From assembly GCA_013178375.1 (NCBI GenBank), contig JABLXQ010000026.1, forward strand, positions 50,340-114,339: 64,000 bases of DNA. The letters run 5' to 3'. Of this stretch, positions 1 to 8,761 are shown in pieces. Within the stretch, counting starts at the first letter, position 1, and each line of letters opens with the position of its first letter. Both the position numbers and the translations under genes were made by a program. Origin of the DNA: Gammaproteobacteria bacterium (GTDB lineage: Bacteria > Pseudomonadota > Gammaproteobacteria > Pseudomonadales > Ketobacteraceae). The notes under the pieces are model-generated. The model had not been told where the DNA came from. It searched no databases and worked only from the letters and a program-made list of their open reading frames with translations.

Positions 1-105
1 CGCTACGCCCAGCGCAACGCACAGCATGACGCCGCAATAGAACAGAAAAGCGCCGGGCTGACCGGGATACAGGAAACTGCGCCGATTCGCGTTCTGTGCA
101 AGCAT
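1..105 (-). CDS. N-terminal fragment of an unknown membrane protein (runs off the window)
   Basis: A frame on the minus strand opens with ATG at 105-103 and stays open to the window edge, giving about 35 residues. It begins MLAQNANRRSFLYPG and then turns hydrophobic (FLFYCGVMLCVALGVA), as at the cytoplasmic N-terminus and first membrane span of an inner-membrane protein. A GAGGA element lies about 10 bases upstream of the ATG. The rest lies outside the window, so no family can be given. Confidence 0.45.
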   Translation of the reverse strand, partial: MLAQNANRRSFLYPGQPGAFLFYCGVMLCVALGVA

Positions 106-934
106 GGCGGGAATTCCTCGGGCGATCTTGCTTTACGTGTGATCTCTCTTTAGAGGAATGTACTGGTGTGGCGCGACCATATATTGGGCCTGATGGCCAA
201 ACGGGTTGGGAATTGCGGCCAGAACTCGAAAGAAGTATTGCCCCGGCGGCAACAACGGCTGTGGCCGTGAAATGTTTGCTGGTCACGCCAGTGTATATCT
301 GCAGGAGGTTTCATAGCCCCTGATACCTTCCGTTTTCCCTCATCAGCGCCAGGAACGCTGCAACCATTGGTAACAGGTCGCCCCGTTTACAACCACGCAC
401 GACACAAATACAAAAGGTGACTGGCGGCCGATATAAAAAAAGACAAGCATGGCTGCGCGGGTTATCGCTGATTGATGCTTCGAATGTTAAGAATTGTGAC
501 GACCTCGAGTCACTTCTCACGCGTTAGTTGAATGCGTCCTAAAAAAAACGAAAGCAAGAATTTGTCTCGCCATTGCGTTTTCCTATTCCCTTTCGTTCCG
601 TCAATGGCACGGCGATTGTTACCTGACATAAGTGCCGATCGCTCCGAAAACACGGCTTTAGATAGCCTGCAGTTATAGCGAGCTTACGATGTGTCTGGCG
701 TGCAATTTTTTGTAATCCTGCAAATTCGCTATCCCTCTAATATTCCGGCCAATTTATTTTTCTGTGCTTCACGTCCCTTCTATCACGTGACTGCGCCGAC
801 ACATCGTGATCATCGGGTACAACCATTGCTCCTCTTCCCACTGTCATTCCCAAATGGCGGTTCGGAAATCTAATCAATGGATGCGTGCACTTGGGCATTC
901 CTGTCTATTTGTGTGATTAACCGGGAGAGAAAAA
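106..934. other. Gene-free stretch upstream of the secreted hydrolase
   Basis: About 830 bases without a convincing gene. The short open frames here (for example 96-323 plus and 311-520 minus) have no recognisable protein character and no good ribosome sites. The stretch is more AT-rich than the genes around it. At 605-620 there is a sequence resembling a sigma-54 promoter (TGGCACG, four bases, TTGTT), but its -12 element is GT rather than GC and it is over 300 bases from the next start. The last bases carry the GGGAGAG ribosome site of the gene at 935. Confidence 0.5.
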
Positions 935-2788
935 ATGAACCGAGCAGTAAGCGGATTGGCTTTCGCAGTTGCGATGGCCAGCAGCGGCTTCGCCAATGCC
1001 TATAACTATCAACTACGCCCTGATATCAATATTACTTCCGCCGACGGCACCCATATTTCTGCACATGCCTACGTGCCGGTGGGGGCGCCAGGTGAAAAAT
1101 TTCCAGTTGTCATGTTCGTCAACAGCTGGGCACTGGGGGAAAGTGAATATGACAAACAGGCAATGAAGTTTGCAGAGCAAGGTTATGTGGCCCTGGCGTA
1201 TGCTGCCCGTGGCTGGTATACGTCCGGCGGCCTGATCGATGTGGCGGGGCCCAAGGATATGCAGGACGTCAACGCGGTGGTGGATTATCTGGTGGCCATG
1301 CCCGAGGTTGATGACGACAACATCGGTATGACCGGTGTTTCCTACGGTGGCGGCATGACACTGCTGGCCGCCGCCCACGAGCCGCGCATCAAGACAGTGG
1401 TTTCCTTCAGCGGCTGGACCAATCTGATGGATTCCCTGTACGGCGGCCTGCCTGGCGATGCCAACGGCCAGGGGCAATCCACGCCCCGCACCACCTGGGC
1501 ATCGCTGCTGATCTTTGCGGGCAACCTGATCGGCCACATGTCACCAGATGTGGAAGAAAACTGGGACCGGTTAATGAATAACTATGAAATTGATCAGGTC
1601 ACGGACTGGGCCGCCCAGCGCAGCGCCGAAACCTTCATCGATGAATACAACAGTCGCCAGATCCCCGTCTACATGATCAACAATCTGCAGGACCAACTGT
1701 TCCAGTCCAACCAGATAGAGCGCTTTTACAGTGGGCTGAATTACGACGCCAAGCGCTTCGATGCGTACCGTGGCATTCATATCACCGGCGAAATTGGCGG
1801 CTTCATCAATGTGGCGGGCACACTGGCTGATTTTCTGGGTGCTGGCGAAATCAGAAGCGCGATAGTCGGTATCGTCAACGCACTGGGTATTAACTTTGGC
1901 CACATGGATAACAACGTTCCCTGGAAGAACGCCCACCTGTGGTTCGATCACTATCTGAAAGGCGTCGCAGTGGATCCGGCCACTGGCAGGCAGATTGCCG
2001 CGGAGGAAAAGGTGAATCTGAAAGACAAGGTGGCCAGCGCCACATTCAAGGATTGGGCAGCGCCGCAGGATTCCGCCGGAGTGAGCGAACAAACCTATTA
2101 CTTCGATCGGTCGCAGGATGCCTGGTACCTGCCGGTGACGAACAAACTGAAAACCCAAACCGTCGGCAGCAGTAACTACTCCATCTATACCGGTCAGGAC
2201 ACCACTGCCACCACCGGCATCAATCTGCCGGGGAATCTGGACAGCTTTATCGATGTCATCGTCAGCTTCCTGCTGGATGACATCACCCTGTCGTCTACGC
2301 TGGGTGGTTTGATGGAAGCGCATCTCCCCAACACGTATCGCACCGCCAATCTTGGCGACTTCACCAAGTATTATCTTGATATCAATTGCCCGCTGGGTTG
2401 TTACCGTGAGGCTGGTGCGCGTTATGACACCACCTCGTTCAGCGCTGCAAAAAATATCGCGGGCACCGCGCACATGAACCTGTGGGTGGAATCACAATCC
2501 TCTGAGCTGCATCTGACCGCGTATGTGTATGAAGTGTTGTCCAATGGCTCGGCCAGATTGATCACCGACGGCCCGGTCACCCGCCGCAACGTGGTGACCA
2601 ATCAGCCGATCAATCTGGACTTCGATATGGTGTTCACCAACTACACCACCCAGCCTGGCAGCAAGATCGCCGTGGTGTTCGATACCCAGGACCCGCTGTA
2701 CCGTAACGCGGGCACTTACAACAAGCGGATCAAGTTCCTGCACGGCAGTGGTTACAACTCCAAAATCGAAATCCCGTTTGCTAACTGA
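935..2788 (+). CDS. Secreted CocE/NonD-type (X-Pro dipeptidyl-peptidase S15-like) alpha/beta hydrolase
   Basis: A 617-residue protein with a clean Sec signal peptide that probably ends after ANA at residue 22, so it should act in the periplasm or outside. The mature N-terminal half is an alpha/beta hydrolase of the S15/CocE type: an AYAARGW oxyanion-side segment and a nucleophile elbow GVSYGG with Ser136. The acid and histidine residues cannot be fixed by eye; HMDNNVPWKNAHLWFDHYL around residues 330-345 resembles the region after the core. The C-terminal 200 residues look like the beta-rich galactose-binding-type domain of this family. GGGAGAG sits 6 bases before the ATG, and a strong hairpin with T-run follows the stop, so it is probably monocistronic. 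The substrate could be an ester, an amide or a peptide. Confidence 0.8.
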   Translation: MNRAVSGLAFAVAMASSGFANAYNYQLRPDINITSADGTHISAHAYVPVGAPGEKFPVVMFVNSWALGESEYDKQAMKFAEQGYVALAYAARGWYTSGGLIDVAGPKDMQDVNAVVDYLVAMPEVDDDNIGMTGVSYGGGMTLLAAAHEPRIKTVVSFSGWTNLMDSLYGGLPGDANGQGQSTPRTTWASLLIFAGNLIGHMSPDVEENWDRLMNNYEIDQVTDWAAQRSAETFIDEYNSRQIPVYMINNLQDQLFQSNQIERFYSGLNYDAKRFDAYRGIHITGEIGGFINVAGTLADFLGAGEIRSAIVGIVNALGINFGHMDNNVPWKNAHLWFDHYLKGVAVDPATGRQIAAEEKVNLKDKVASATFKDWAAPQDSAGVSEQTYYFDRSQDAWYLPVTNKLKTQTVGSSNYSIYTGQDTTATTGINLPGNLDSFIDVIVSFLLDDITLSSTLGGLMEAHLPNTYRTANLGDFTKYYLDINCPLGCYREAGARYDTTSFSAAKNIAGTAHMNLWVESQSSELHLTAYVYEVLSNGSARLITDGPVTRRNVVTNQPINLDFDMVFTNYTTQPGSKIAVVFDTQDPLYRNAGTYNKRIKFLHGSGYNSKIEIPFAN

Positions 2789-2810
2789 GGACCTTCGGTA
2801 ACACCCACCA

Positions 2811-2845
2811 GGGGCGATGATACGGCCAGTGTCATCGCCCCTTTT
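2811..2845 (+). terminator. Rho-independent terminator of the secreted hydrolase gene
   Basis: Perfect 10-bp stem, GGGGCGATGA paired with TCATCGCCCC, an 11-base loop, then TTTT. It begins 22 bases after the stop codon at 2788. Confidence 0.85.
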
Positions 2846-2880
2846 ATGTTCAGGCTCCCGCGAGTTTCACCAGCCCCCCG

Positions 2881-3159
2881 CTAGCCTCCACTCAGTGCCT
2901 GAAAAATGAAGAGCGTGCCATCCTCGGGTACGTGATCGGACAACGTCTTTCGGTCGAACACCAGGGTGTTGTTGATGCTGAGCCTGACGTGCCGGCGCAG
3001 CCCGCCATGCTCGTCAAGAATGTAATCCGTAAATCCGGGCGCCATGGCGTCGACTGCGCGCAGCACCTCTGCCACCGATCCCGCGGGCACGCGAATGGAA
3101 AGGTGCTCCAGTTGCGGAAAAAACCGGTACAGATGAGATGTCATTTCAACCTGGGGCAT
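2881..3159 (-). CDS. MoaD/ThiS-family ubiquitin-like sulfur carrier
   Basis: A small beta-grasp protein (92 residues from ATG 3159, or 87 from ATG 3144, which has AGG at a better distance). It has the MoaD/ThiS pattern: an N-terminal strand (RFFPQLEHLSIRVPAGSV), a helix, LNNT-like INNTLVF, a VPEDGTLFIF strand and a C-terminal Gly-Gly (ALSGG) as the last residues, the site adenylated by an E1-like enzyme in known family members. The stop of the BNR-repeat gene lies only 4 bases upstream, so the two are surely co-transcribed. No moaE, thiG or E1-like gene is nearby, so a role in molybdopterin or thiamin synthesis is not implied. The partner is unknown. Confidence 0.8.
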   Translation of the reverse strand: MPQVEMTSHLYRFFPQLEHLSIRVPAGSVAEVLRAVDAMAPGFTDYILDEHGGLRRHVRLSINNTLVFDRKTLSDHVPEDGTLFIFQALSGG

Positions 3160-3163
3160 GGGC

Positions 3164-4348
3164 TTAACCAAAGCGTACCGAATACACAGGTGGAAAATGA
3201 TTGCCGAGGGACTGCCAGCTGTCACCGCGATCTTCGGAAAGATAAACGTTGCCGGTGGTGCTGCCGAAGCAGACGCAATCCCCGGCCGCATCCAGGGCGT
3301 GGCGATAGACAATGTCGTAAGCGTGTTGTTGCGGCAATCCTTTGCGTAATGTCTGCCAGGTCTGGCCACCGTCGCCCGTGCGCGCAACAAACAGTCCACC
3401 GTCGATGGACATGCGTTCCGAATCGGCGCGGGCCGGTACTACCCAGGCGCAGCGGCCATCGTTGGCGTCCACCGCGATCGGAAAGCCGAAGTGCACGCCG
3501 GCATCGGTCTGGCTGACTTTTTTCCAGGTCTTTGCGCCGTTTTCGCTGTAAAAAACGCCGCAGTGATTTTGTTGCCACAGGTGATCCGGTTGTCCAGGGC
3601 ACGCTGTGACGAAGTGAGGATCATGGCCCCATTCCGCTTCCGGGTCGGGCATATAGTCATTGCGCATGCCTTTGTTACGCACCGCCCAGGTGTGGCCGCC
3701 GTCGCAGCTTTCCAGTACGCCGGCAGAGGAAACGGCGACATAGAGGTGATTGGGGTCCCGCGGATCGACAACAATGGAATGGATGCCGGGTTCGAATACG
3801 CCGTAGTCGACGCTGGCGGGTGTGCCGCTCCAGTGGTTCTCGCTGGTGGCGTCGCCATTGAACAGATCGCCGCCGCGGCTCTCGTGATTCCACAGTGGCC
3901 GGTTCAGTTCCCAGGTGTCGCCGCCATCGTCACTGATGAACAGGCCACCCGGTATCGTGCCTGCATAGAGCCGGCCCGGCTGCGACTCAGCACCGAAGGC
4001 GATGTTCCAGATCTTGTACACCGCTGCATCCTTGTATTCCGGCTGGCCCGCCGGTGCCATGGGATCAAAATCCGGTGTCGGCATGTACTGCACAATATGG
4101 CGGGCACCCTTGGGATACTTCAGCGACAGTACTTCCTCCCAGCTTGCGCCGTTGTCCCGCGAGCGCGACAGCTTCGGTCCCCAATGGCCGTGATCCAGCG
4201 AGGACCATAAAGTGCCGTCGCGGGGATCGCGTGCGGCGTAGCAGACCGGTATGCCCGCGTGCAGGATGCTGCGGGGTTGCCAGCGTCCGTTTTTGCGTTC
4301 AATGATGACGGTGCCCTTGCGGGTACCAAGGAGCAGAGTGGTTGGCAT
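3164..4348 (-). CDS. BNR/Asp-box beta-propeller protein (sialidase/YCF48-like fold)
   Basis: A 394-residue protein built from repeated Asp-box type motifs: SRDNGASWEE, SDDGGDTWEL, SCDGGHTWAV, SENGAKTWKK, TGDGGQTWQT and SEDRGDSWQS, about one every 50-60 residues, which predicts a beta-propeller. The ATG at 4348 was chosen because a perfect AGGAGG lies 8 bases upstream; an upstream in-frame start exists but has none. There is no signal peptide (MPTTLLLGTRKGTVII), so it is probably cytoplasmic and not a secreted sialidase. Sialidase catalytic residues were not identified. It is tightly coupled to the MoaD-like gene downstream, an arrangement I recall from other bacteria, but the function is unknown. 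Confidence 0.8.
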   Translation of the reverse strand: MPTTLLLGTRKGTVIIERKNGRWQPRSILHAGIPVCYAARDPRDGTLWSSLDHGHWGPKLSRSRDNGASWEEVLSLKYPKGARHIVQYMPTPDFDPMAPAGQPEYKDAAVYKIWNIAFGAESQPGRLYAGTIPGGLFISDDGGDTWELNRPLWNHESRGGDLFNGDATSENHWSGTPASVDYGVFEPGIHSIVVDPRDPNHLYVAVSSAGVLESCDGGHTWAVRNKGMRNDYMPDPEAEWGHDPHFVTACPGQPDHLWQQNHCGVFYSENGAKTWKKVSQTDAGVHFGFPIAVDANDGRCAWVVPARADSERMSIDGGLFVARTGDGGQTWQTLRKGLPQQHAYDIVYRHALDAAGDCVCFGSTTGNVYLSEDRGDSWQSLGNHFPPVYSVRFG

Positions 4349-4453
4349 GGTCGACACCTCCTGGATGGTTCCTTGTAGTCGAATGGTGTGAGATGGATTC
4401 GACACCCAGGTGTAAAAAATAGTAGTTCTTCAATCTCAGCCAGTTAGCGTTGG

Positions 4454-7279
4454 CTAGCCAATCACTTTACGGTCGGGTTCCGAGTTGTGCGTGGAATGTT
4501 GCGACCAGCGCAGCAGGGTGTCGCGCAATTCGCCCAGCTCGATCGGCTTCGACAGGTGCGCATTCATCCCGCTTTGCAGGCTGCGCTCCTTGTGTTCATC
4601 CATGATGTGGGCGGTGAGGGCGATGATGGGAATGGGCGCGCGGCCTTCCTTGCGTTCCCACTGGCGGATGGCGCTGGCGGCCTCGAAGCCATCCATCACC
4701 GGCATCTCGCAATCCATCAATACCAGATCGAAATGCTGCTGCTGGATCATCTCCAGGGCGGCGCGTCCGTTGTCCACGGTCCAGGCGCGCATGCCCAGTC
4801 GCGCCAGCATGCCCTTGATGACTTTCTGGCTCAGGTGATGATCTTCCGCCACCAGAATATTCATCGCCGGCAGCTCTTCCGGATTTTCCGGGTCGCGCCG
4901 GTGCACGGACTGGATGCGGCGCAGGTGCGCCAGTTCTTCCAGCAGCGTCAGTTTCAGCAGGCGGCCGGTCACTGGCTTGGTGATCACGCGGCGGATACCT
5001 GCATTGCGCGCGGCAGTGGAACTGGGCGCCAGTCCCAAGCCGGTCAGCATCAGTACCAGCGGATCGTTGCTGATTAGCGCATCCTCTTTGATTTTCGCCG
5101 CCAGCTCCATGCCGCTCATGCCCGGCATTTCGTGATCCAGGATCACGATGTCGAAAGGTTCGTGCAGCGTGGCCTGGTTGTGCAGCATCGCCATCGCCTG
5201 CTTGCCATTGACGGCGGACGCCACCTGCATGCCCCAGCTGCTGGCCTGCTGCTGCAGCACCAGCCGGCACGACGCATTGTCGTCCACCACCAGCAGACGC
5301 AGGCCCTGCAATTGTTCGGCGAACAGCGGCAGATCCTGGCCTTCGCTGTCCGGCTCCAGCGGAATGCTGAACCAGAACGAACTGCCCTTGTTGGTCTGGC
5401 TCTGCGCGCCGATCTCGCCGTGCATCATGCGCACCAGCTGCTGCGAGATCGACAGCCCCAGGCCGTGATGATTGATCTGGTCCAGGTGATCGCGGCGGAT
5501 GCGGAACAGTTCCTGCAATTTGTCACGGCTCATGCCGATGCCGGTATCCGTCACCGTGAACTTGACGTTGCGCGGCGAATGCTCCGGATCTTTCGCGATG
5601 TCGATCACCACTTCGCCGTGGTCGGTGTATTTGATCGCGTTGGAAATCAGGTTGGCCAGCACCTGGCGGATGCGGGTGGGATCGCCCTTCACCTGGAACG
5701 GCACGTCACTCTGAATATGGGTGATCAGTTCCAGCCGTTTTTCCTCGGCGCGGCTTTTGAACATCTCGATGCATTCACTCAGCATCAGGCCGATGTCGAA
5801 GGAACTGATGTCCAGCGCCATCTTGCCGGTTTCGATTTTCGAGTAGTCGAGAATGTCGTCGAGAATTTTCAGCAGATTGTTGCCGGACGCGCTGATGGTG
5901 CGCACGAAATCTTCCTGCGACGGCGACAGCGGCGAATCCTCCAGCAGTTCCGCCATGCCGAGGATGCCGTTCATGGGGGTGCGGATCTCGTGGCTGATCT
6001 GGGCCAGGAATTCGGTCTTGGCGCGGCGCTCGGCTTCCTGGATCGCAACGTGACGGCGCTGCTGTTCCGCCAGCTGGTCGATGATGCGGCGATGGCTGTT
6101 CAGGGCCAGCCGGCCCAGAACCAGGTCGAGGAACAGGGCGCCCAGCATCAGCCAGGTGGTTTCCAGCCCGAATGCCAGTTGCGCGTACACGGTCTGGGCG
6201 CTGAGGCCGCCCACCAGCAGCACCAGGATGCGGGCCGGCAGCAGGTAGCGGGCGGGCGGATGGCCGTCCATCGCGCGCAGCACCACCGCATACAAGGTCA
6301 GCGGAATGGTGAGCATGGCCACGGCCATGGCGGCCTCGGTGGACATGCGCGGCGATGCAGCCAGGCAGGCCAGCATGGTGAGGGCAATGATGCCCAGCAC
6401 CAGCCGCAGCAGCGCGTCCAGATGGCGGCGCGTCTTGTGGGTATCCAGCAGGGTGCGGGTGAACTGCAGGCCGGTGGCGCACACCAGCATCATCGACAGG
6501 GCGTCGAGCCGGGTCTGCAGATTGGTCACCGGTATCCACAGGAAACCCAGGTAACCCAGCGCCGATCCGATATACATCAGCAATGCCAGCGCATAAGCGG
6601 CAAAATTGAGGTCGTTCAGTTCCCGTCGTTTCGCGAATTCAAACAGCGCGCTCATGAACAGCATCAGCACGATACCGGCGGCAAGGCCGGTGATCAGCTC
6701 CTGTACCTGCTGTTCCTGATAGAAGCTGGCGGGGTCTGCCAGCTGCAGGGAGAAATTCAGGTACTGGTCCGAGCGCATGCGCACCAGGTATTCGCTGGAC
6801 TGGTGGGGTGTCAGCGGCAGCGCGATAACCGGCGTGCGATGGCGAATGTCGCCGTGCACGGCCCGGGTCTGGCTGCCGGCCTTGCCCAGGGGCAGCACGC
6901 CGCCGGGGGTGAGTTGATACACTTCCATCAGGCCGATATTGGGCCGGGTAAGGTACAGCAGCGCGTTGCGGCTTGGTTCCTGCCGGTTGTCGATCTGCAG
7001 GCGCAGCCAGAGGGTGGAATCGGTGTAGCCAAAGCGCAGGATGGGGGTGCGGGCGGGGGTGAACTGGCGGATCAGGGCGGGGTCGGTGAAGCTGTCCGGT
7101 TCGAAGGCGTTGTCGCTGTCCTCGAAGTAGCTCACGCTGGTCAGCATCGACAGGTTGAAATGGGGTTCCGTCAGCGTCACGCTGGCCCATGCCTGTGGCA
7201 GGCACAATCCCATCCAGCAGCACAGCATCAGCAGCGCCAGTCCGGTGGCAGATCGATGGTGGTGGGCCGGTCGCCTCAT
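4454..7279 (-). CDS. retS: RetS-like hybrid sensor histidine kinase / response regulator
   Basis: A 941-residue inner-membrane sensor with the RetS layout: signal segment (1-33), periplasmic 7TMR-DISMED2 domain (about 40-180), seven-helix 7TMR-DISM membrane domain (about 195-390), HisKA with His430 in QISHEIRTPMNG, HATPase_c (N box NLISNAIKY, G boxes DTGIG and GLGLS), and two receiver domains with Asp715 (VILDHEMPG) and Asp856 (LMDCEMPV). RetS of P. aeruginosa has the same domain order and nearly the same length (942), and also sits beside purD/purH. RetS is known to inhibit GacS by heterodimerising, favouring motility over biofilm. Orthology here is inferred from architecture and synteny. 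LadS has only one receiver, which argues against it. Confidence 0.85.
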   Translation of the reverse strand: MRRPAHHHRSATGLALLMLCCWMGLCLPQAWASVTLTEPHFNLSMLTSVSYFEDSDNAFEPDSFTDPALIRQFTPARTPILRFGYTDSTLWLRLQIDNRQEPSRNALLYLTRPNIGLMEVYQLTPGGVLPLGKAGSQTRAVHGDIRHRTPVIALPLTPHQSSEYLVRMRSDQYLNFSLQLADPASFYQEQQVQELITGLAAGIVLMLFMSALFEFAKRRELNDLNFAAYALALLMYIGSALGYLGFLWIPVTNLQTRLDALSMMLVCATGLQFTRTLLDTHKTRRHLDALLRLVLGIIALTMLACLAASPRMSTEAAMAVAMLTIPLTLYAVVLRAMDGHPPARYLLPARILVLLVGGLSAQTVYAQLAFGLETTWLMLGALFLDLVLGRLALNSHRRIIDQLAEQQRRHVAIQEAERRAKTEFLAQISHEIRTPMNGILGMAELLEDSPLSPSQEDFVRTISASGNNLLKILDDILDYSKIETGKMALDISSFDIGLMLSECIEMFKSRAEEKRLELITHIQSDVPFQVKGDPTRIRQVLANLISNAIKYTDHGEVVIDIAKDPEHSPRNVKFTVTDTGIGMSRDKLQELFRIRRDHLDQINHHGLGLSISQQLVRMMHGEIGAQSQTNKGSSFWFSIPLEPDSEGQDLPLFAEQLQGLRLLVVDDNASCRLVLQQQASSWGMQVASAVNGKQAMAMLHNQATLHEPFDIVILDHEMPGMSGMELAAKIKEDALISNDPLVLMLTGLGLAPSSTAARNAGIRRVITKPVTGRLLKLTLLEELAHLRRIQSVHRRDPENPEELPAMNILVAEDHHLSQKVIKGMLARLGMRAWTVDNGRAALEMIQQQHFDLVLMDCEMPVMDGFEAASAIRQWERKEGRAPIPIIALTAHIMDEHKERSLQSGMNAHLSKPIELGELRDTLLRWSQHSTHNSEPDRKVIG

Positions 7280-7318
7280 GAGAATGGTGCTTTGCGTCCT
7301 GCGATTGGTTAATTTTGG

Positions 7319-7398
7319 GCCAAGTATATCCCACTTGGCGCCGGTTCCTACAGGATGAATCGGTTGTTGTCAGACAATTCGACGATGCCCTGCCAAGT
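7319..7398. promoter_or_regulatory. Dyad with third half-site upstream of retS (possible operator)
   Basis: GCCAAGT, seven bases, ACTTGGC forms a perfect 7-bp dyad at 7319-7339, about 50 bases before the retS start. A further copy of the half-site occurs at 7392-7398, and the longer pair CCCACTTGGC (7330-7339) and GCCAAGTGGG (7392-7401) is a perfect 10-bp inverted repeat. On the minus strand the centre of the dyad reads TATACT (7328-7323), a good -10 match, so a bound protein would cover a retS promoter. The regulator is unknown. Confidence 0.45.
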
Positions 7399-7408
7399 GG
7401 GTATTGGC

Positions 7409-8485
7409 CTATTCCGTCTGCCGCAGCAGATAGGCCTGGAAGCCGGCGCTGATCAACAAGTAGACCCCTAATTCGCTTCGCCGTCCAGCGTTGGCCGACA
7501 CCACATAGAACTTTTCCCTGGCAAATTCCGTCATCCGATCCCGCAGCCGGTTCAGGGGCACATTGATGCTGCCTTCGTCGTGCTGGTGTTTGTATTCGCC
7601 GGACAGTCGCACGTCCAGCAGCACCAGGGGTTGGCCACTGCTGCGCATTCGCTCCAGGTCAGGCCCGCTCAGGCTGCGCAGCACCGGTTCCTCCAGCAGT
7701 TTTTTGAATTCTGCTTTGTCCAGGTACATCACTTTGCCGGCGGTTTCCATGGTGATGGTGGCGTTGCGGGTGGTTTCGCCGATCAGGGCTTCCTCACCGA
7801 AGAAGCGGCCGGCACCGAGTTCGGCCAACTGCCGTTCGCCATCGGCGCCCCGGCGGCTCACCCGGGCGCGGCCGGCAGCAATGACGAAGAAGCGGTCACC
7901 CGACTGGCCTTCCTGCACGACCACCTCGCCCGCGCCGCATTCCTGGCTTTTGAACGTGGCGAACAGTTGCTGGATGTGGGCGGGAGGCACCTTGCTGAAC
8001 AGCTCCGATTCCAGCAGCGCCGACATCCAGTCTTCCTCGGGGACGTTGGAGCCGGTCTGCTCTCCGCTGGCGGCCTGTTCCCAGGTCATCAGCAGGTCGA
8101 GCCGGTCCTTGTCGAACTCCAGCAGCAGGCTTTCGCAGGTGGTGATGGCCGACAGGCGGTGGGGCGTTTCGTTGTCCAGGGCGTGGGCGCTGCCAGCATC
8201 CCCGGCCTTGATCGAGGTAATGTTGAAATTCTCGTCCAGCAGGTCCACGGTGCCCTGCAGTACGTAGTGCACCAGGGTGTCCTCCTGGCCACGCTTGAAC
8301 AGTTTCTTGCGTGCCGGCACTGTCTGCACGCGCGCAATTTTCAGTACATCCTGCAGGTGGTTGTCCGGCATCTCATTGAAAGGCACTAGGGTTTTCAGAT
8401 GTGACACATCCAGAACGAAACCCTGCTTGGTTTCGTTTTTGGCGCCCGCGCCCAGCAGTCCGGTCAATTTGTTGAGAATATTCAT
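7409..8485 (-). CDS. Protein with two cyclic-nucleotide-binding domains and a catalytically dead rhodanese domain
   Basis: A 358-residue cytoplasmic protein with no membrane segment. Residues about 30-150 form a first cNMP-binding-like domain (LFKRGQEDTLVHYVLQGTVDLL). Residues about 160-270 form a second, more canonical one (VVVQEGQSGDRFFVIAAGRARV, GRFFGEEALIGETTRNATI), and the FGEEAL...RNATI cassette matches a phosphate-binding cassette. The C-terminus is rhodanese-like (LVLLDVRLSGEYKHQHDEGSINVPL), but the active-site loop reads VSANAGRRSE, with no Cys where the catalytic one belongs. ATG 8485 was chosen; a GTG at 8512 with AAGGA upstream would add 9 residues. It lies divergent from rimK. 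There is no output domain, so it may be a ligand-sensing scaffold. Confidence 0.8.
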   Translation of the reverse strand: MNILNKLTGLLGAGAKNETKQGFVLDVSHLKTLVPFNEMPDNHLQDVLKIARVQTVPARKKLFKRGQEDTLVHYVLQGTVDLLDENFNITSIKAGDAGSAHALDNETPHRLSAITTCESLLLEFDKDRLDLLMTWEQAASGEQTGSNVPEEDWMSALLESELFSKVPPAHIQQLFATFKSQECGAGEVVVQEGQSGDRFFVIAAGRARVSRRGADGERQLAELGAGRFFGEEALIGETTRNATITMETAGKVMYLDKAEFKKLLEEPVLRSLSGPDLERMRSSGQPLVLLDVRLSGEYKHQHDEGSINVPLNRLRDRMTEFAREKFYVVSANAGRRSELGVYLLISAGFQAYLLRQTE

Positions 8486-8705
8486 GGCATATCTTTGACG
8501 GTATTGAAGCACCGTTTCCTTGACCTAAGTGTAGACGGGGCTGGCGGAAGTCAGCAGACGTTTGTCGCCAAAGTTGAACCTGGTCAATGATTGCGCGACT
8601 GGCAGCCGGCTGGTTGCGGCGTGTCGGGCGTAATCCGCGAAAAAGAATTATCATATAGACGCCATCTTCAAGATGCAGGCTTGCCTGATCCCCTTGCCCC
8701 CCTGT

Positions 8706-8733
8706 ACGGACCTCCTTAAACGGACCTCCTGAA
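8706..8733 (+). repeat. Tandem 14-bp duplication resembling the anti-Shine-Dalgarno sequence
   Basis: ACGGACCTCCTTAA is followed at once by ACGGACCTCCTGAA. The core ACCTCCTTA equals the 3' end of 16S rRNA (the anti-SD). It lies 28-56 bases before the rimK start, probably in its leader. Confidence 0.6.
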
Positions 8734-8761
8734 ACGAAATTCCCAAAACGGAACCCTTTGC

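Noticed and set aside
96..323. 75-codon frame near the window start with CxxC-like text
   Set aside because: No ribosome site, overlaps the likely start of a minus-strand gene, and no family resemblance.
5132..7312. 726-codon open frame antisense to the RetS-like kinase
   Set aside because: Low-complexity Gln/His/Arg-rich translation; the minus strand has clear kinase and receiver motifs throughout.
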